Below are positions 59,140-64,000 of a DNA stretch of 64,000 bases, one piece after another. The stretch lies in the NCBI RefSeq assembly GCF_036785885.1, contig NC_092326.1:4464001-4528000 (forward strand), given 5' to 3'. The first letter of the stretch is position 1. Each line of letters opens with the position of its first letter. Source of the stretch: Coffea arabica. Its lineage: Eukaryota > Streptophyta > Magnoliopsida > Gentianales > Rubiaceae. The position numbers and the translations under genes are program-made. Under the pieces are notes generated by a model, which saw only the letters and a list, made by a program, of their open reading frames with translations, was not told where the DNA came from and made no database searches.

Positions 59140-61030
59140 TATATTAGATTAGAGGGCATACTAAGCCTTTTTGTAGGACATATCGGTGTAAAACTCACGC
59201 TTAATTGCCATCCGAATTTCTGCTGTCAATATGGTTTATAATGTAAATGGCAATGACGCTGGAACTCAGCTGACTGTGGTCGTTGTAGTTGGAGACACGA
59301 ACAAAGCTACGCTCCCTCACAAGAGTTACAATCTTCTACATGTTGTGGGTATGCCACAAAGTTGCTCTCAACTGTCAATTACATGGTGGCGAGGCATTGC
59401 GGAACTTGCAACAAACATACCAGGTATATAGTTGCTTTCCCTCACTTTATATTAGGACTGTCAATGGGGTTGGGCCACCTCGAGCTCGGCTCATTCGGCT
59501 CAACAAAAAGCCTGATGAGTCCGATGAACCCGACCTTTTAGTGAGCCGGTCTGAACTTGAACATAAAAATTAGGCTCGAATTAAATATGAGCCGAGTTTG
59601 GGCCATATTAGGTTCAAATCCGATATAGGTCCGGCCCTTTAATTACATATATATATAATATTTATATTTTGATATTATGTATAATTATATATTCAAATAT
59701 ATTATTACTAAATCCTAAATATATATAAAATACAAAACACAAAAATACATCTAAAGACTCTTTCATGAGCTTTCTTGAGAGCTAATATTAGTAATGCATA
59801 ACTAAATCTCTAACTTTTTTTATTGGTTGAGTAAATTTTTGTATTGGCATAATATTGGTTGATTTCTTTTTAGTCTACAAACACAAATCATCAAGCATAG
59901 TTGGATTTAAATCACAAGATTATAAAAAAAAGTTTCAACTTTTAAAGATGTATTGACTTATGATTGCATGTTTTATTTCTATTTTTCATGCATTTTGAAC
60001 GAATTAAATATAAATATTGTTGAAAATTTTTTGGTTTATACACTTTTTAAGAACTATTATTTGTTCATGTTTAGTTTTAATATTATAGTCTTGTAAATGT
60101 TAAATTAGTTTTACAACTTAATAGTTATAGTAATTATATTAAAAAAAATTAAGGAGCAATAAGTGAGCTTGGGCCAAGCCCGATTAAGGCTCACAACCCG
60201 AATATTATGTGAGTTGAGTATGAGCATCACATTTATGAACCCGAAACTCATAGCCCGAATCTCGAAAATGTTTCAAATTAAATGAGCTGAGTTTCAGCTT
60301 ATAAAAGCCCGACTCATTAGACCCGATTGACAGGCCTACTTTATATTCCATGTTGTACTTGATTGATCACAGCTTAATGACTCGTTGCACAAACTTCATC
60401 ATTTTGAACACCATACTCAATTGGTGTATTCATCTCACACATTTTACTTCTCCACATTTCCTCTGTATGTTGGATCAAAATCCATCACGGCATCGACACA
60501 TTCACTTTATTAGAGATATAGTTCAAAATGAAATGGCAAGGATGCACTAGGACATGCCTCGTCAACTGGATTCACATCTGCTCGATTGGAACCATCATAC
60601 TTGAAGACATCTTCACTAGAGTCATCCTCCTCCGATTTAGGTTCGGAGTCAAGTTCGACGTCTATGCCCTCACTTTCGAGTATGGTGGTTTGAGGACTCA
60701 TTACAAGCATCTCCATTTTAGGAAAGTCGGCCGTAGAACTGGAGCCCATCTCTCAAACACTTCGTGCCCCGTGCATGCTTCCAGCTTCCCTTGGATCAAA
60801 TTCCCACGCATACCCATCTCTCCACATAGATCTCACATCCCATTTCAAGCGATAATGATGTCATGTGGTACAGCATGTCAGTGCCATAGTTAGACTTTAA
60901 TTGCAACTCAGCAAAAGCACCTATACCTATGGAATTCGTGAACCTCATATGCAACTTGAAAGCATCCCGATCTAGGCCCATGTAAGTGTATAATCTATCG
61001 ACCAACTCATCATAACCTATTCGTTATATA
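59140..61030 (-). pseudogene. MULE-type transposase relic, interrupted by a hAT element
   Basis: On the minus strand, 61026-60850 reads IGYDELVDRLYTYMGLDRDAF and continues like the N-terminal region of mudrA-type transposases. 60749-60510 follows with an acidic stretch (ELDSEPKSEEDDSSEDVF). Past the hAT insertion, 59220-59161 reads EIRMAIKREFYTDMSYKKA, resembling the segment before the DDE core. Stops and frame changes are frequent and the catalytic core is not visible. Family assignment is by general similarity only. Confidence 0.45.
59453..60338. mobile_element. Non-autonomous hAT element with CTTTATAT duplication
   Basis: The 886-bp element has inverted ends TAGGACTGTCAATGGGGT and, reversed, TAGGCCTGTCAATCGGGT. 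It is flanked by perfect 8-bp copies of CTTTATAT (59445-59452 and 60339-60346), as expected for hAT elements. The interior is AT-rich and non-coding, with GC-richer subterminal regions holding many GAGCC/GGCTC and CCCGA motifs. Confidence 0.88.
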
Positions 61031-61424
61031 GTTTTGTTGCACTAAGGAGGATTGTATGGAAATGATCCACTGGTTGATACTATTTTTCCTTCGCAATAAA
61101 ACTGAACTACAAATACGATGTCTGCTGATATTTTCCTTCTAATGTAACAATTATTTTTCGGTACATCTTTTAACAGTTGTAATTGTACGAAATAAATAAC
61201 TATTCACAGGATAATGTTAAATTGTTTTCATTCTTCAACAAGTTGTTGACACATTTAATTTCAATATATTGATATGTTCCTTCTAAAACTATAGTGTTCT
61301 CCTTTATAGCAATGTATAACCTTTATACAGATATATCAATAGGATCACAATTACCAAATCATGATTTATAAATAATTTATACTAGAGCATGTTATTATTC
61401 CTCTAATAACATAATCAAGATTAT
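61031..61424. other. AT-rich spacer
   Basis: Probably upstream sequence of the MULE relic (minus strand); no ends or gene recognised. Confidence 0.4.
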
Positions 61425-61790
61425 CCACAAAACTAAAAATTATTTATTAATGTATCCACAAACTAAAAATTCATGTAAGTGTCATAAACATTTATCCACA
61501 AAATATCATAATAAACATGTTTAGAAATTATTTATTCACATTTATCGCCAAAAATAACATAATAAACATGTTTAAAAATTATTTATTCACAAAACTAACA
61601 TAATAATCATGTTTACAAATTCGACATAAGCATGATTATCCACAAAACTAAAAATTATTTATTAACTTAGCCGCAAACTAAAAATTCATGCAAGTGACAT
61701 AATCATTTATCCACAAAACTAATATAATTATCATGTTTACAAATTCACGTAAGTAGCATAATCATGATTATCTACAAAATTAAAATTTAT
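61425..61790. repeat. Degenerate AT-rich minisatellite
   Basis: The phrases TTATCCACAAAACTAAAAATT, ATAATAAACATGTTTAGAAATT and AATTCATGTAAGTGACATAATC recur in shuffled, diverged order about five times. There is no single clean period. Confidence 0.7.
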
Positions 61791-62158
61791 TTATTATTTT
61801 GATAGGCAAGGATATACACATTAGTGTAACTGAAATAAATACTTACTTTTAAAGCTGTAAATATGCTACTCCAGGCAAGAAACTTTGAAAATGCGCTGAC
61901 TAACTATGGAAAGTGAAAGACTGACTGACTAACTGTGATAAAATATATAATAATATTGTTATACTTAATTTATTAAATAATAAAAGTAATAATATCTTAA
62001 TAATTCACTCAGCAGAATAACAAAAAAGTGATAGGCATACCTAAAAGTGAAAGGCAATGGAGAGCGGAGAGGTAGAGATACAGAAATAGGTACAAAGAGA
62101 GGATAGAAATAGAAAGATAAGGAAGAGAGAAGAATTTCTAAAAAATGAGGATGGTCCG

Positions 62159-62380
62159 AGTGGATCATCAAATGGCGAGCCATTTATAGAACTTTTTGGG
62201 TCATTCAACACCTATAAAGTTGTTGATCTAATGGTTCTAATTTTTTTTACGGGTCCTGTCGACCAAGGCTAGCCGTTGATGGAGTAATCATTGTGCAAGT
62301 GGATCATCGAACAGGGAGCTATTTATAGAACTTTTAGGTCATCCAATAGCTATAAAGCCTCAGTTCTAATTTTTTTGGAT
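62159..62380. repeat. Diverged local duplication (139-bp offset)
   Basis: GTGGATCATC...AGCCATTTATAGAACTTTT...GGTTCTAATTTTTTT at 62159-62250 recurs at 62298-62375 with about 15-20% change. No coding frame is shared. Confidence 0.75.
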
Positions 62381-62550
62381 ACGGGGCAGGGACGGTCATT
62401 CTGATGGGTGCTTCAAAAAAAAAATTTGCACTAGCCCAAACGGTAACAGACGGAGCAAACGGAAGAGTTGAAATTTTGAAAGTTGAAAATTTGAAATAGC
62501 CGCACAAAACAAAATCAACCGAAAAGGGTGCTCTCTGAATCTCTAATAGC

Positions 62551-62785
62551 AGAAGCAAACGACTGAACCAAGGAAGCAAACGACTGGAGAGTGGTTGCCC
62601 AACTGAACTGTTTGCTAACAGAGGAAGCAAAGAGAAAGGAAACCGAAGCAAACTTGGTTGAAAGTGAAGGTCGTGAAGCAAACAATTATGGAGCAATCTG
62701 AAGGTCGTGAAGCAAATTATTATGAAGCAAACTGAAGCAAACTATTAGAAGCAAATAGGAAGCAAAGTGAAGGTAGAAGCAAACA
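62551..62785 (+). repeat. Irregular GAAGCAAA cluster
   Basis: GAAGCAAA occurs about ten times at uneven spacing, and GAAGGTCGTGAAGCAAA occurs twice. Frames across it are low complexity and not accepted as genes. Confidence 0.7.
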
Positions 62786-63874
62786 GAGAAAATTCATCAT
62801 CTGACGAACTTGGTTCAGTCATGCAACTTAATAGCATAAGTAACTGCGCTCTCCGAATTCGGTGAAACATAAAGCGTATTAGCATACCAAGGTAACGTGA
62901 CTGAACCATTGTCTTCAATTGTGGCCAATCATTTGTCACCCAATGCACATCGGTTTAGGGTTTAGGGATGAAATTAGAATCACTAAAAGCATAATATTGG
63001 TTGTGAAGAATAGTGAATTTGTACCATATGTGTGTGCATGTGAGCATTCAGCTTTTCAGTGATGAACTATAATGAAATAGTAGTTATCCGAAAATCTAGG
63101 GGTATGTATTGAAGTAAAACATCAAGCGAAATTGGGGAAAGATGAGAGAAATAAAGTCACATGTAACAAGTGAATGAATGTACATCTTGTTGTAAATAAG
63201 TTACAGGTTATAGCCACCATATTACAATTGGTATGAATCATTATACATCTAACAGTTGGTCCATGCTCATTATACAATTTTAGTTTGCCCTTCTCCGGAC
63301 CATGCAGTGTGTATAAAATAGAGGTATAGAGTTGAATGAGGTGAAACAAAGAAAAAGAGGCAAATAGATGTGAATAACAAATGGGTGTACCTAGTGTTGT
63401 AAATAAACTACATGATGTAAGAAATATATTACAATGAGTAGAAATTACTTGTTTGGCTCTCAAAATGTAGAAATAGTATAAAATGCGGAGTTGGCTTAGA
63501 CTTATATAATTAACGAATGACATAAGGTTTAGTGAGTTAAGGAACCTAGAATCTAAATATAATCACCAGAGTGGATGTACATACAGTTAAAAAAGACTTA
63601 CATCGTGTGACCAATATATTACAGTCCGTATAACTTAGTGTACATGGAGTTGTATTTGTACATAAATAATGCCGTTGTCTTAGAGTCAAAGTAAAGTGAT
63701 GTTAATCATTAATCATATTCATAAGCATAATAATAGGATTTGGTATACGAGTAATGTGTGATTTATAGCACATTATGAATGGTAATATACATTTATATTG
63801 TTGTTTATGTACATACTATTCATGAAGTATTGCAAATTAGGGTATTTGATGCATAATTAGTAAGAGCAGAAGTA
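62786..63874 (+). other. Spacer and probable upstream region of the FAR1-like gene
   Basis: AT-rich. Several weakly similar phrases containing ATATTACA and TGTACAT recur at about 63180, 63400 and 63600. No promoter element is claimed. Confidence 0.4.
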
Positions 63875-64000
63875 ATGGATTGCAGCAAATTGACAGAAGA
63901 TAGGATCCTTGAGTTAGGAATAGAGTTCAACGGTGAAGAGGATGCGTACAAGTTTTACAACAAATATGCCTCTAAAATGGATTTTAGTGTACGCAAAGAC
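63875..64000 (+). CDS. FAR1/FHY3-related protein, first 42 codons (cut by window edge)
   Basis: ATG 63875 opens a frame that runs off the window. The translation includes LGIEFNGEEDAYKFYNKYA followed by FSVRKD, the start of the FAR1 DNA-binding domain (WRKY-GCM1-type zinc finger) of FAR1-related sequences. That family derives from Mutator-like transposases and includes nuclear factors of light signalling, so this may be a domesticated host gene or a transposase. The domain's zinc ligands, MULE core and SWIM finger would lie beyond the edge. Confidence 0.8.
   Translation, partial: MDCSKLTEDRILELGIEFNGEEDAYKFYNKYASKMDFSVRKD

Noticed and set aside
58790..59573. Plus-strand frames of 99, 66 and 94 codons
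   Set aside because: They overlap a better minus-strand transposase-like reading and run into the hAT element.
61425..61790. Repeated TTATCCACA, which equals the bacterial DnaA-box consensus, suggesting a replication origin
   Set aside because: The context is a plant chromosome and the phrase is part of a degenerate AT-rich repeat; no bacterial genes are nearby.
62334..62696. 120-codon minus frame
   Set aside because: It spans the GAAGCAAA repeat cluster; Leu/Phe/Ser-rich low complexity.

Overview
This is AT-rich plant nuclear DNA, most probably from a eudicot. It is mostly layered transposable elements, with one clear intact host gene, one tRNA gene and the start of a second protein gene. 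The plant origin rests on a ten-exon GBF-interacting-protein-like gene with canonical GT-AG introns, a FAR1-type reading frame, Sirevirus-like copia LTRs, a Stowaway MITE and a plant-type Helitron with RPA-like genes. I cannot name the genus.

Layout. 1-1418: 3' part of a Ty3/gypsy-type LTR. 3060-3771: relic of another Ty3/gypsy element (minus strand). 5276-9034: gag-only copia element with two 954-bp LTRs. 9139-10138: solo LTR with CATGT target duplication. 10893-11184: Stowaway MITE. 13144-13347: small inverted-repeat element between 28-bp direct repeats. 14735-16225: dead LINE fragment. 16226-17321 and about 45422-46740: two halves of an outer LTR, split by a Ty3/gypsy-type element (17322-45416, minus strand, GATAT duplication). 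That element carries gag and a leader ORF but no pol. Its left LTR is in turn split by an 18.5-kb Helitron (20578-39043, plus strand).

The Helitron carries a Rep/helicase gene with two in-frame stops, a damaged RPA70-like gene, an open two-domain B3 gene, a frameshifted LRR receptor-kinase fragment and a second RPA70-like gene that reads open through nine exons (439 codons). It ends in a textbook hairpin plus CTAG. Rep/helicase would drive rolling-circle movement and the RPA proteins could coat single-stranded DNA. The B3 and LRR pieces look like captured host sequence.

47711-55705 holds the GIP1-like gene (877 codons, ten exons), followed by tRNA-Arg(UCU) at 57113-57185. From 58 to 64 kb lie hairpin repeats, a decayed MULE-like transposase relic interrupted by a hAT element (CTTTATAT duplication), a minisatellite, other local repeats and, at the right edge, the first 42 codons of a FAR1-like protein.

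The most interesting unit is the Helitron: its transposase is broken while two of its other genes remain open. Next are the two unrelated gag-only LTR elements, one with an extra ORF upstream of gag.
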